64,000 nt of DNA, from positions 1,550,001 through 1,614,000 of the forward strand of contig NZ_AP022599.1 of the NCBI RefSeq assembly GCF_010725725.1. The letters run 5' to 3'. Each line of letters begins with the position of its first letter. Within the stretch, counting starts at the first letter, position 1. Both the position numbers and the translations under genes were made by a program. The DNA is from Mycolicibacterium pulveris. Its GTDB lineage: Bacteria; Actinomycetota; Actinomycetes; Mycobacteriales; Mycobacteriaceae. The notes beneath the pieces were generated by a model, which was given only the letters and a program-made list of their open reading frames with translations, had not been told where the DNA came from and did not search any database. Of the stretch, positions 8,141 to 16,781 are shown one piece after another.

Positions 8141-8425
8141 GTGAGCGACTGGTTCAACTACATCGCAGCGCTGAAGATCCTGGCCGTCGGCCTGCTGATC
8201 GGGGCGGGGCTGCCCGCGCTGTTCGCGATCGGGGTGCGGCTCAACGCCGAAGGCGCTGGCGCCACCGAGCACGCTGCGTCCCAACGTCATCCGCTGATCA
8301 CGGCGCTGAGCTGGGTGATCTTCGCGCTGGTGGTCGTGGCGGCCGTGGTCGGCGTGCTGTTCATCGCCCGTGACTTCATCGCCCATCAGACCGGGCTGTA
8401 CCTGCTCGGCGCGCAACCCACGTAG
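8141..8425 (+). CDS. Small two-TM membrane protein downstream of pitA
   Basis: A 94-residue protein with two membrane helices (about residues 12-30 and 58-78) joined by a polar loop. It corresponds to Rv0544c and always seems to sit beside pitA in mycobacteria (from memory). The start is GTG 8141, 13 nt after the pitA stop. No catalytic motif is visible; an accessory role for PitA is inference from position. Confidence 0.8.
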   Translation: MSDWFNYIAALKILAVGLLIGAGLPALFAIGVRLNAEGAGATEHAASQRHPLITALSWVIFALVVVAAVVGVLFIARDFIAHQTGLYLLGAQPT

Positions 8426-8439
8426 CATCGTGAGCGACC

Positions 8440-8742
8440 GTGACCAAGTTTCTGGCCAAGATCGTCGCCTGGATCACCGACGGCTACCCCGAAGGTGTGC
8501 CCGGTCCTGACCGGGTTCCGTTGTTGGCGTTGCTCAAGCGGCGGTTGACCGACGACGAGGTCAAGGCCGTCGCGCAGGAGCTGATGAACCGCGGCGAGTT
8601 CGACAACGCCGACATCGGTGTGCTGATCACCCAGATCACCGACGGCCTGCCGTCGGTCGACGACGTGGAGCGGGTGCGGAGCCGGTTGGCGGCCAAGGGG
8701 TGGCCGCTCGACGATCCCCGCGACCCCGAGGAGAACGCATAG
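8440..8742 (+). CDS. DUF3349-family small protein
   Basis: A 100-residue soluble helical protein beginning VTKFLAKIVAWITDGYPEGVP, the hallmark of the DUF3349 family (Rv0543c). The family has structures but no assigned function. The start is GTG 8440. The reading frame ends in TAG 8740-8742, inside or just before the menE start region, so it is coupled to menE. A strong GAGGAG lies near its 3' end at 8728-8733. Confidence 0.85.
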   Translation: MTKFLAKIVAWITDGYPEGVPGPDRVPLLALLKRRLTDDEVKAVAQELMNRGEFDNADIGVLITQITDGLPSVDDVERVRSRLAAKGWPLDDPRDPEENA

Positions 8743-9893
8743 CCGTCCTGCGCCCCGTCGCCGTCGCATCCGATGCGTCGGCGCTGGCGATGCTGCCCGT
8801 CGTGGCGGATGCGCTCGAGCGGCGAGCATCCATCCTGCCGGTCCCGGCCGACGATGCGCGCGAAACCTCGTTGCTGACATCGTCGTTGCGCGCCGGTGAC
8901 GAGATCGACGACGACGTCGCCGTCGTGGTGTCCACGTCCGGCACCACGGGGGTTCCCAAGGGCGCGATGCTGACCGCCGCGGCGTTGACGGCCAGCGCCG
9001 ACGCCACGCACGCCCGGTTGGGCGGCCCCGGCCGGTGGCTGCTCGCGCTGCCCGCTCATCATGTCGCGGGACTACAGGTACTGGTGCGCAGCGTCGTCGC
9101 GGGCACGACGCCGGTGGCGATCACGCCGAGTTTCTCCGTGGCCGAGCTGATTTCGGGTGCCGAGGCGCTGGGGTCGGGCCGCCGGTATGCCTCGCTGGTG
9201 GCGGTGCAACTGGACAAGGCATTGGGAGATGCGGCGGCGACTGATGCGCTGGCGTCGCTGGACGCGGTGTTGCTCGGTGGCGGGCCGCTGCCCGGTGAGC
9301 TGGGGCGCCGCGCCGCCGAGGCCGGCGTCCCGGTGGTGCGCACCTACGGGATGAGTGAAACCGCGGGCGGATGCGTGTACGACGGGGTGGCGCTGGACGG
9401 GGTGCGAGTCCGGATTCAAGAAAACCGCGTGGTGTTGGGCGGCGCGACGATCGCCAAGGGCTACCGCAACCCGGTCGATCCCGACCCGTTCGCCGAGCCC
9501 GGCTGGTTTCGCACCGACGACCTTGGTGTGCTTGACGATTCAGGACGGTTGACGGTGCTCGGCCGGGTCGACGAGGCGATCAGCACCGGCGGGTTGACCG
9601 TGCTGCCGCAGCTGGTGGAGGCGGCGTTGGCGACGCACCCGGCGGTGGCCGAGTGCGCGGTGTTCGGGGTGCCCGACGACCGGCTGGGCCAGCGGGTCAC
9701 AGCGGCCGTCGTCGTCGCGCCGGGGGCGGCCGCGCCCACGGTGGCGGCGTTGCGCGAGCACGTCGCGCAGACGCTGAACGTCACCGCCGCACCCCGGCAG
9801 ATCCACGTCGTCGACAAACTGCCGCGGCGCGGGATCGGCAAGGTGGACCGCCGGGCGTTGGTGGCCCAATTCACCGGCCACGGCATGATGTGA
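8700..9893 (+). CDS. menE: o-Succinylbenzoate-CoA ligase MenE
   Basis: An ANL-family ligase that activates o-succinylbenzoate with ATP and CoA, the step before MenB. STSGTTGVPKGAML is the adenylation P-loop, and YGMSETAGG, GWFRTDDLG and the C-terminal RRGIGKVDRRAL follow. The protein is short (about 385 residues), as mycobacterial MenE is. The start is unsettled. GTG 8700 overlaps the upstream gene by 43 nt. Homology in the protein seems to begin at IAVLRP, whose first codon is ATA 8739, five bases after a GAGGAG ribosome-binding site. No ATG, GTG or TTG occurs at that place. Confidence 0.9.
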   Translation: MAARRSPRPRGERIAVLRPVAVASDASALAMLPVVADALERRASILPVPADDARETSLLTSSLRAGDEIDDDVAVVVSTSGTTGVPKGAMLTAAALTASADATHARLGGPGRWLLALPAHHVAGLQVLVRSVVAGTTPVAITPSFSVAELISGAEALGSGRRYASLVAVQLDKALGDAAATDALASLDAVLLGGGPLPGELGRRAAEAGVPVVRTYGMSETAGGCVYDGVALDGVRVRIQENRVVLGGATIAKGYRNPVDPDPFAEPGWFRTDDLGVLDDSGRLTVLGRVDEAISTGGLTVLPQLVEAALATHPAVAECAVFGVPDDRLGQRVTAAVVVAPGAAAPTVAALREHVAQTLNVTAAPRQIHVVDKLPRRGIGKVDRRALVAQFTGHGMM

Positions 9894-9895
9894 CA

Positions 9896-10510
9896 ATGCG
9901 TCGCGAAGTCGGGAGCATCGAGGAACTGCGGGCCATCGTCGGCGAGCCCGATGTCTATGTCGCCAACAAGGTGAAGGACCGGCTCTCGCCCGTACAGCGC
10001 GACTGGGTGGCGCACTCCCCGCTGTGTTTCGTGGCGACGACGGACGCGCGCGGCCGCGTCGACGTGTCGCCGAAGGGCGATCCGCCCGGGTTCGTCCACG
10101 TCCTCGACGACACCACGATCGCGATCCCCGAGCGGTCCGGCAACAAGCGCGTCGACGGGTACCGCAACGTGCTGCAGAACCCGCATGTCGGCACGCTGTT
10201 TCTGATCCCCGGCCGCGGGGACACGCTGCGCATCAACGGCACGGCCCGAATCCTGTCCGACGCCGAGTATTTCGATGCTCTCACGATCAAGGGCCGTCGG
10301 CCGCTGCTCGCGCTCGAGCTGTCGATCGAAGAGGTGTTCTTCCACTGCGCCAAGGCATTTCTGCGCTCGGACACCTGGGATCCGTCGACGTGGAATCCCT
10401 CGGCGCTACCCAGTGTCGCCCAGCTGCTCAAGGCCCTGCGCAGCGACTGGAGCGACGCCGAGCTCGAGGACTACTACAGCGAGGCCAAGACCCGCGAGCG
10501 CCTCTACTGA
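9896..10510 (+). CDS. Pyridoxamine 5'-phosphate oxidase-like flavin/F420-binding protein
   Basis: A 204-residue PPOX/split-barrel protein. SPLCFVATTDARGRVDVSPKGDPPGFV and IPERSGNKRVDGYRNVLQNP match the subgroup often labelled pyridoxamine 5'-phosphate oxidase family or MSMEG_1061-type. A flavin or F420 cofactor is likely but the substrate is unknown. ATG 9896 lies two bases after the menE stop. Its TGA (10508-10510) is part of a palindromic element, so the element supplies the stop codon. Confidence 0.8.
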   Translation: MRREVGSIEELRAIVGEPDVYVANKVKDRLSPVQRDWVAHSPLCFVATTDARGRVDVSPKGDPPGFVHVLDDTTIAIPERSGNKRVDGYRNVLQNPHVGTLFLIPGRGDTLRINGTARILSDAEYFDALTIKGRRPLLALELSIEEVFFHCAKAFLRSDTWDPSTWNPSALPSVAQLLKALRSDWSDAELEDYYSEAKTRERLY

Positions 10511-10557
10511 TTTGGGTGCAGTTTGTCACGGTGAGCGTGACGAACTACGCCGAAATC
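10509..10557. repeat. 49-bp palindromic element, family A, copy 2
   Basis: Begins GATTTGGGTG and ends GCCGAAATC, with the centre TTGTCACGGTGAGCGTGACGAA, itself an inverted repeat around GTCACG/CGTGAC. It aligns without gaps to the other two 49-bp family A copies. Its first two bases are the last two of the upstream stop codon, and it ends 17 bases before the next ATG. Confidence 0.75.
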
Positions 10558-10574
10558 GCCACTAAGGTGACCGC

Positions 10575-11930
10575 ATGCGGACGAGTCGCAGGGAGGCGGT
10601 GGCGGTCGCCGTCGGGGTGCTGCTGGTCGCGGCGGCGTTCGTGGTGCCGCACCTGGACCTCGGCATCGTCACGCCGCTGATCAACGCGACACCCGGGCGC
10701 TTGCAGGCCTTCGCCGACACCGCACCGATTTTCGGGTGGTGGAACGCGCACGTCGGCTGGGGCACGGTGCCCGCGATCGTGCTCGGCGCGGCGGCGGTGC
10801 TGTGGGGCCCGGCGCTCGCCCAGCGGTTGCCGTGGCGGGCGCTGCCCTGGGCTGCGTGGGCGACCGCGTGCGCCTGGGCGTTCTCGCTGGCCATGATCGA
10901 CGGCTGGCAGCGCGGTTTCGCCGGCCGGCTCACGGCCCGTCACGAATACCTGCGCCAGGTGCCCACCGTCACCGACATCCCCGAGGCAGTACGCACCTTT
11001 GCCGACAGAATTCTGGACTACCAACCGGATTCATGGATCACGCACGTGTCGGGGCATCCGCCGGGTGCGCTGCTGACGTTCGTGTGGCTGGATCGCATCG
11101 GCTTGGGCGGCGGCGCCTGGGCGGCGCTGCTGTGCCTGCTCGTGGGGTCCAGCGCCGCGGCGGCGATCCTGATCGCGGTGCGCGCGATGACCGACGAGCG
11201 CACCGCGCGGCTGGCGGCGCCGTTCGTAGCGGTGGCGCCCACCGCAATCTGGGTCGCGGTGTCGGCCGACGGCTACTTCGCCGGGGTGGCGGCGTGGGGT
11301 ATCGCGTTGTCGGCGTTGGCGGTTCGGGGGCTCGGGCCCTGGCCTGGGCTGGCCGCCGCGGGCGCCGGATTGTTGTTGGGCTGGGGGATGTTTCTCAACT
11401 ATGGCTTGGTGTTGATGGCGCTGCCCGCGCTGGCGGTGCTGGTGTGTGCACCGTCGTGGCGGGCGGCGTTGCGGGTGCTGGTCCCGGCGGTGGTGGCCGC
11501 CGGTGTGGTGGCCGCGGTGTTCGCCGCTGCGGGGTTCTGGTGGTTCGAGGGCTATCTGCTGGTGCAGGACCGCTATTGGCAGGGCATCGCCAACGACCGG
11601 CCGTTCCAGTACTGGTCGTGGGCGAACTTGGCGTCGGTGGTCTGCGCGATCGGGCTGGGCAGCGTCGCGGGCATCGGCCGAATCTTCGACATCGCGGCGA
11701 TCAGGCGCCGCAGCGGCCTGCACATGGTGGTGATCGGTGCGCTGGTGGCGATCGCGTTCGCCGACCTGTCGATGCTCAGCAAGGCCGAGACGGAGCGGAT
11801 CTGGCTGCCGTTCACGGTGTGGTTGCCCGCGGCGGCGGCGTTGTTACCGCCACGGTCGCACCGCTGGTGGTTGGCGCTCAACGTCATCGGCGCGCTAGTG
11901 CTCAACCACCTGATTCTGACGAACTGGTGA
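10575..11930 (+). CDS. Polytopic membrane protein (Rv0541c-like)
   Basis: A 451-residue integral membrane protein with roughly ten hydrophobic helices starting at residue 8. A charged extracytoplasmic loop (about residues 110-160, with FAGRLTARHEYLRQVP and SWITHVSGHPPGA) separates the first helices from the rest. The layout recalls GT-C-type glycosyltransferases, but no DxD signature stands out, so function is left open. Order matches Rv0541c. Its 3' end overlaps the convergent glycosyltransferase gene by 36 nt. Confidence 0.82.
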   Translation: MRTSRREAVAVAVGVLLVAAAFVVPHLDLGIVTPLINATPGRLQAFADTAPIFGWWNAHVGWGTVPAIVLGAAAVLWGPALAQRLPWRALPWAAWATACAWAFSLAMIDGWQRGFAGRLTARHEYLRQVPTVTDIPEAVRTFADRILDYQPDSWITHVSGHPPGALLTFVWLDRIGLGGGAWAALLCLLVGSSAAAAILIAVRAMTDERTARLAAPFVAVAPTAIWVAVSADGYFAGVAAWGIALSALAVRGLGPWPGLAAAGAGLLLGWGMFLNYGLVLMALPALAVLVCAPSWRAALRVLVPAVVAAGVVAAVFAAAGFWWFEGYLLVQDRYWQGIANDRPFQYWSWANLASVVCAIGLGSVAGIGRIFDIAAIRRRSGLHMVVIGALVAIAFADLSMLSKAETERIWLPFTVWLPAAAALLPPRSHRWWLALNVIGALVLNHLILTNW

Positions 11931-12620
11931 CAGACCTGCCGCAGGCCAGCTGCCGTCGGGCCGGGTCGCCTCGACGAACCGGCTGCCTGCGGGGCAGGCC
12001 CGGCGCACGGTGTCGAGGTCGTCGACCGTGTCGAAATCGGCGAGCTCGGCGACCAGCCGCACGTCGATTCCCTTGGCGTACAACGCCGCCAGGGTCAGCG
12101 CCCCGGTGTCCCAACGCGACATCGGAACGCCGCGAAGGCATTCGGCCATGTCAGCGTCGGACACACCGAGGATCCACCACCCGCCGTCCTCCGCGAGGCC
12201 GACGACGGCCCGCGCGCCGAGCAGTTCCCGCGCGCATTCGTCGAGCATGTCGGCCGACACCTGCGGGGTATCCATCCCGATCTGCAGCACCGCGCGTTGG
12301 CCGGTCGCGGCCGCGGCGTCGTGATGCGCGTTGGCGAGACGGTCGGCGAAGTCTGCTCCTCGCTGCGGCACGACGGTGAATGCCGTCAGGCGATCGCGGA
12401 TCTCGTCGGCGCGGCAGCCCGCGGCGAGGTCACCGGCCAACGCGACCACACGATGTCGCAGCGGGGCGGCGATCATCGCGTCGAGGGTGTCCAGCAGCGC
12501 GGCCGCGGCGATGTCGGCGGCGGCCCGCGCGCCGATCGAGGCGGCCAGCCGCGTCTTGGCCAGCCCGGGCACCGGCGCCTTGGCCACGATCAATCCGGCC
12601 ACGGGCAGCACCACCGTCAC
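11895..12620 (-). CDS. DUF2064 / TIGR04282-type nucleotide-diphospho-sugar transferase
   Basis: A 241-residue GT-A fold protein corresponding to Rv0540. AGLIVAKAPVPGLAKTRL is the nucleotide-binding start, and IGMDTPQV and EDGGWWILG are the family motifs around the metal site. The group is named after an arsenosugar-type glycosyltransferase, but the real substrate in mycobacteria is unknown. The start is GTG 12618-12620, overlapping the upstream glycosyltransferase stop (GTGA), which is why I prefer it to the longer open frame. Confidence 0.82.
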   Translation of the reverse strand: MTVVLPVAGLIVAKAPVPGLAKTRLAASIGARAAADIAAAALLDTLDAMIAAPLRHRVVALAGDLAAGCRADEIRDRLTAFTVVPQRGADFADRLANAHHDAAAATGQRAVLQIGMDTPQVSADMLDECARELLGARAVVGLAEDGGWWILGVSDADMAECLRGVPMSRWDTGALTLAALYAKGIDVRLVAELADFDTVDDLDTVRRACPAGSRFVEATRPDGSWPAAGLSPVRQNQVVEH

Positions 12621-13261
12621 GAGATCACCCGCCAGAAGTCCAGGGCCGCCACCACGCTGCCGCGCAGCGAACCGCTGACCTTCGACTTCCCGCCGGTCCG
12701 CGGTCCGTAGCGCACGTCGCGCTCCACCACATGCCAGCCCGCGGCGGCCGCCCGGACCAGCAGTTCCAGCGGGTACCCCGACCGGCGGTCCGCCACACCC
12801 AGGCTCAACAGGTCGTCGCGCCGCGCCACCCGCATCGGCGCGATGTCGTGCACCGGCAGACCGTGCCGTCGGCGCAGCCGCCAGCACACCGCCGCGGTGC
12901 CCAGCCGCGCGTGCCAGGGCCAGCGCAGCCCGGGGATCGGGCGTCGCCGACCGATCGCCATGTCGGCTCGCTCGAGCTCCTCGACGAGTCGGGGCAGGTC
13001 ACCAGGATCGAGGGAGCCGTCGCCGTCGAGCACGGCGACGATCGGCGTCGTCGCCGCCACCACCCCGGCGTGCACGGCCGCCCCGTATCCCGGCTGGGGT
13101 TCGACGACGACGTCGGCGCCGTGCCGCCGGGCCACCTGCGCGGTGTCATCGGTGCTGTTGTTGTCGACGACCAGCGCCCGGTAGCCGGCGGGCATCGCCG
13201 CGAGCACACCCGGCAGCGATGCGGCCTCGTTGAGGCAGGGCAGCACCACAGTCACCGACAC
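12617..13261 (-). CDS. Family 2 glycosyltransferase (dolichol-phosphate-mannose-synthase-like)
   Basis: A 214-residue GT2 enzyme corresponding to Rv0539. VVLPCLNEAASLPGVL and VVDNNSTDDTAQVARRHGADVV form the nucleotide-sugar site, and DGDGSLDPGDL carries the metal-binding acidic motif. There is no C-terminal membrane anchor, so it is probably cytosolic or peripheral. It is coupled by 4 nt to the Rv0540-like gene. A role in polyprenyl-linked sugar or cell-envelope glycan synthesis is inference from the family. Confidence 0.87.
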   Translation of the reverse strand: MSVTVVLPCLNEAASLPGVLAAMPAGYRALVVDNNSTDDTAQVARRHGADVVVEPQPGYGAAVHAGVVAATTPIVAVLDGDGSLDPGDLPRLVEELERADMAIGRRRPIPGLRWPWHARLGTAAVCWRLRRRHGLPVHDIAPMRVARRDDLLSLGVADRRSGYPLELLVRAAAAGWHVVERDVRYGPRTGGKSKVSGSLRGSVVAALDFWRVIS

Positions 13262-13338
13262 TTTTTCCAGGCTATCGGGAATCGGGCTCGCGGCCGCCCG
13301 GTTGTGGTTGGAAGATCACTCGACTACCAGGAGGGCGC

Positions 13339-13797
13339 ATGACAACCCGACCCGCGGACAAAGCGCTGCGCAAGTTCAAGTGGGAGCGGCAGCTCGGAAG
13401 GACGGTGATGAATCCGGCCGTCGCGCTACTGGACCGGCTCGGACTGCGGGCGCCGCTGATGGTCGACCTGGAGACCGTCGGGCGCAAGAGCGGTGAACCG
13501 CGACGGGTGCCGCTGGTCGGGCGCGCCGACGACGGGGGCGTGTGGGTGATCTCCCAGCACGGCCGCCGCGCCGGATGGGCGCACAACATCGCGGCCAACC
13601 CGAACGTGCGGGTGCGGGTCGGCGACGAATGGCGCAGCGGCATCGCGACTTTCGAGCCCGACGACGACGTGCGCGCCCGCGCCCGCAGCTTCGGCGGCCG
13701 CGGCCGGGTCGGCCAGGCGGCGACGATTGCGACCATGCGCGCGATGGAGAGCGACCCGATCTCGGTGCGGATCACCTACACCGAAACCGCCGACTAA
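13339..13797 (+). CDS. Deazaflavin-dependent nitroreductase-family protein
   Basis: A 152-residue Ddn/DUF385-family protein, more distant from the pair at 2047-2977. VDLETVGRKSGEPRRVPLV and GRRAGWAHNIAANPNVRVRV are the family blocks. ATG 13339 is preceded by a strong AGGAGGG (13329-13335), which fixes the start. It converges on and overlaps by 4 nt the nitronate monooxygenase gene. Confidence 0.85.
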   Translation: MTTRPADKALRKFKWERQLGRTVMNPAVALLDRLGLRAPLMVDLETVGRKSGEPRRVPLVGRADDGGVWVISQHGRRAGWAHNIAANPNVRVRVGDEWRSGIATFEPDDDVRARARSFGGRGRVGQAATIATMRAMESDPISVRITYTETAD

Positions 13798-14921
13798 TCC
13801 GGCAGGGAGTTGCTCAGCCGTTCGGTGGCGGCCAGGTAGTCCTCGATGAACTCGCGCACCACCTCGCGGGCGGGCTTGACCTTGTTCATCAGCCCGACGC
13901 CCTGGCCGACGAAGTAGGTCGCCAACGCCTGCGCGCCGGGATGGCCCTGCGCGGCGAGCACGTCGATGCGCCGCACCACAGGTTCGGCCAGCATCGACTG
14001 CAGCGGCAGCGGCAACGGCTGACGGCCGCCGTTGTTGGGCAGCCAGGCCTGCGTCCAGTCCGAAACCAGTTGGCGCGCGGGCTTTCCCGTCCGGCCCGCC
14101 GACCGTATGGTGTCGCGCGATGACGCCGCGAGGAACTTCTGCACGGTGTACGGAGCGGTCTCGGCCTCCTCGGTGGTCAGCCACACCGAGCCCGTCCAGG
14201 CACCGTCGGCGCCCATCGCGACGCAGCCCGCCATCTGCCTGCCGGTGACGATGCCGCCAGCGGCCAGCACCGGCACCTTCGCGCCGGCGGCCTCAATTGC
14301 TTCGATCACCTCGGGCACCAGCACCAGCGTCGTCACCTCGCCGCAGTGCCCGCCGGCCTCGGTGCCCTGCGCGACGATCAGGTCCACGCCGGCCCGCACC
14401 TGCTTGACCGCGTGCTCCTTGGCGCCGACCAGCGCCGCGACCGGAATGCCGTTGCTCTTGCCCGCCTCGATCATGTAGTCCGGCGGCACGCCCAGCGCGT
14501 TGGCGATCAGCTTGATCGGATGGCTCATCGCCACCTGCAGCAGGTCCTCGCCGGTGTTGCCGGACAGCATCGGCGGGCCGGTGCGTGGCGACTCGTCGGG
14601 CTCGATGCCGTGCTCGGCGAGCAGCTCGTCGATGTAGCTGCGGTACTCCTCGGGGATGCGGCTGGCCAGCGCGCTGCTGGACAGCTTCTCGCCCTTGCCC
14701 TCGAACTTGGCGGGCACGATCAGGTCGAGGCCGTACGGCTTGCCGTTGACGTGCGCATCGATCCAGGACAGTTCCTGATCGAGCAGTTCGGGGGTGTACG
14801 CGGTCGCGCCGAGCACGCCGAAACCTCCGGCGTTGGTCACGGCGGCCACCACGTCGCGGCAGTGACTGAAGGCGAACAGCGGAAAGTCGATTCCGAACTG
14901 CTCGCAGATGGCGGGTTTCAC
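13794..14921 (-). CDS. Nitronate monooxygenase / 2-nitropropane dioxygenase-like flavoenzyme
   Basis: A 375-residue FMN-binding TIM-barrel enzyme. AFSHCRDVVAAVTNAGGFGVLG near the N-terminus, GVDLIVAQGTEAGGHCGEV for the FMN phosphate and active site, and VLAAGGIVTGRQMAG are family features. It should oxidise alkyl nitronates or related substrates, though many homologues are reductases. I chose GTG 14919-14921 because the protein family begins at this point and a longer start at 14966 would run into the neighbouring gene. Confidence 0.85.
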   Translation of the reverse strand: MKPAICEQFGIDFPLFAFSHCRDVVAAVTNAGGFGVLGATAYTPELLDQELSWIDAHVNGKPYGLDLIVPAKFEGKGEKLSSSALASRIPEEYRSYIDELLAEHGIEPDESPRTGPPMLSGNTGEDLLQVAMSHPIKLIANALGVPPDYMIEAGKSNGIPVAALVGAKEHAVKQVRAGVDLIVAQGTEAGGHCGEVTTLVLVPEVIEAIEAAGAKVPVLAAGGIVTGRQMAGCVAMGADGAWTGSVWLTTEEAETAPYTVQKFLAASSRDTIRSAGRTGKPARQLVSDWTQAWLPNNGGRQPLPLPLQSMLAEPVVRRIDVLAAQGHPGAQALATYFVGQGVGLMNKVKPAREVVREFIEDYLAATERLSNSLPD

Positions 14922-14934
14922 ACAGCCAGTATTG

Positions 14935-15750
14935 CTAAAGCACACCGGCCGATGACAGGAACCCACCGATCGCGTCGAGCATCCTGGTGCCGTCGAGCAG
15001 CGCCCGGTCGTTGTGCCCGGCGCCGGGCACCACCACGTAGCGTTTGGGCGCGTTGGCCGCCTCGTACAGCCGTCGGGACAGCTGCTCGGGAACGATGTCG
15101 TCGGAGTCGCCGGCGATCACCAGCAGCGGCGCCCGCACCGACGCGATCCGGTCGATCGACGGATACCGGTCGAGCAGCACCCGCCGCATGGGCAGCCACG
15201 GGTAGTGCACCGCGGCCACGTCGGCCAGCGACGTGAACGGTGAGCGCAGGATCAGCGCGGCGGGCGGGCGCTGCACGGCGAGCCCGACGGCCACTGCGGC
15301 GCCGAGGGATTCGCCGAAGTACACGATCTGTTCGACGCCCGGCTGCGTGGCCAGCCACTGCTGTGCGGCGCGCGCGTCGGCGGCCAGCCCGTCCTCAGAC
15401 GGGCTGCCCGGGTTGCCGCCGTAGCCGCGGTAGTCGAACAGCAACACCGAAAGGCCCATCCGGTTCAGCGCCGCGGCCAGCGGCCAGCGCATCGACCGGT
15501 CACCGCCGTTGCCGTTGAACACCAGCACCGCGGGCGCCGGCCCGGATATCGGGAAATACCAAGCACCCAAACGGATTCCGTCGTCGGTCTCGATGACGAC
15601 GTCACGCCCGTCGGGCAGCACCGTCGCCGCCGGCGGGACCGGACCCGGCGACGGGAAATAGATCAGCCGCCGCTGCTGCGACCAGAGCAAGCCGAACAGT
15701 CCCGAGGCCACAAGCGTGACCATAACGACTATGACGACGACGCGGCGCAT
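14935..15750 (-). CDS. Membrane-anchored alpha/beta hydrolase (BEM46-like)
   Basis: A 271-residue hydrolase with an N-terminal signal anchor (residues 3-22). The oxyanion-hole segment is FNGNGGDRS. The nucleophile elbow GESLGA has Ser148, GDSDDIVP carries the acid and GAGHND the catalytic His. The substrate is unknown, but BEM46-type proteins act on esters at the membrane. Its start overlaps the stop of the galE-like gene by one base (TGATG), so it is the last gene of the MTA phosphorylase-epimerase-hydrolase unit. Confidence 0.85.
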   Translation of the reverse strand: MRRVVVIVVMVTLVASGLFGLLWSQQRRLIYFPSPGPVPPAATVLPDGRDVVIETDDGIRLGAWYFPISGPAPAVLVFNGNGGDRSMRWPLAAALNRMGLSVLLFDYRGYGGNPGSPSEDGLAADARAAQQWLATQPGVEQIVYFGESLGAAVAVGLAVQRPPAALILRSPFTSLADVAAVHYPWLPMRRVLLDRYPSIDRIASVRAPLLVIAGDSDDIVPEQLSRRLYEAANAPKRYVVVPGAGHNDRALLDGTRMLDAIGGFLSSAGVL

Positions 15751-16781
15751 CAGGACCGCAACGGCGCGAACGCGAACTCACGCAGCCCGTCACGCGGGTC
15801 CACCACGGCGCGAAATCCCAGCACCTGAGTCGCCCGGGTGGGGTCGGCGACGATGTGGCGGACGTCGCCGCTGCGGTACTGTCCCGTCACCACGGGCGGG
15901 GCGTCCCCGCGCGCCTCACACAGCTCGGTCGCCACCTGTTTGATCGAGATCGGGTGCCCCGAGCACACGTTGAACGCGGTGAACCCGTCGAGTTCGGCCG
16001 CCACGGCGGCGACGTTGGCTGCGGCGACGTCGTCGACGTGGACGAAGTCCCGCATCTGCGCACCGTCTTCGAAAACCCTTGGCACATCCCCGGATTCCAG
16101 CTCAGAACGAAAGATCGCCGCCACTCCCGAATACGGGGTGTCGCGCGGCATGTACGGCCCGTACACGTTGTGGTAGCGCAACGCGGTGACGGCACCCCCG
16201 GTGGCCTCGGCCCAGGCCAGCGCGTAGTGCTCCTGGGCGGTCTTGCTGGCGGCGTACAGGCTGCGCGGTTGCAGCGGCGCATCCTCGCTCACCAGCCGCC
16301 ACCGCACCAGCGTCCCGCACATGGGGCAGCGGTGGTCGAACACGCCGGCGTCGAGGTCCTCGCGGGTCCGCGGGTGCGGGTCGACCGGGCCGTGCTCAGG
16401 ACAGTCGTAGCGGCCCTGCCCGTACACCACCATCGACGACGCCAGCACCAGCCGCTCGCACCCGGCCGCGAACATCTCGGCGAGCAGCACCGCGGTGCCG
16501 TAGTCGTTGTGGCTGCCGTAGGACGGCGCGTCGGCGGCGTTGACCCCGGCGCCGACGACCGCCGCCTGGTGACACACCGCGTCCACCCCGTTGAGCAGCG
16601 GCGCCAGCGCCGACGCGTCGCGGATGTCGACCACCCGGCAGTCGGCCGGCGCCTGCGCCCCGGAGCCGTGCGCGGCGGGCAGCATGGCGTCGACGGCGAC
16701 GACGTCATGGCCTGCGTCGCGCAGCGCGGCGTCGATGCGGGCTCCGATGAAGCCCGCCGCGCCCGTCAGCAGAATTCTCAC
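15750..16781 (-). CDS. NAD-dependent sugar epimerase/dehydratase (GalE3-like)
   Basis: A 343-residue extended SDR. The NAD motif TGAAGFIG is at residues 6-13, ASSMVVYG holds the catalytic Ser, and YAASK the Tyr and Lys. An inserted CPMCG element with a second CPEHG upstream hints at a structural zinc. It corresponds to Rv0536 (galE3). The nucleotide-sugar substrate is not determinable. The start GTG 16779-16781 overlaps the upstream stop by 4 nt, which excludes the much longer open frame. Confidence 0.88.
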   Translation of the reverse strand: MRILLTGAAGFIGARIDAALRDAGHDVVAVDAMLPAAHGSGAQAPADCRVVDIRDASALAPLLNGVDAVCHQAAVVGAGVNAADAPSYGSHNDYGTAVLLAEMFAAGCERLVLASSMVVYGQGRYDCPEHGPVDPHPRTREDLDAGVFDHRCPMCGTLVRWRLVSEDAPLQPRSLYAASKTAQEHYALAWAEATGGAVTALRYHNVYGPYMPRDTPYSGVAAIFRSELESGDVPRVFEDGAQMRDFVHVDDVAAANVAAVAAELDGFTAFNVCSGHPISIKQVATELCEARGDAPPVVTGQYRSGDVRHIVADPTRATQVLGFRAVVDPRDGLREFAFAPLRS

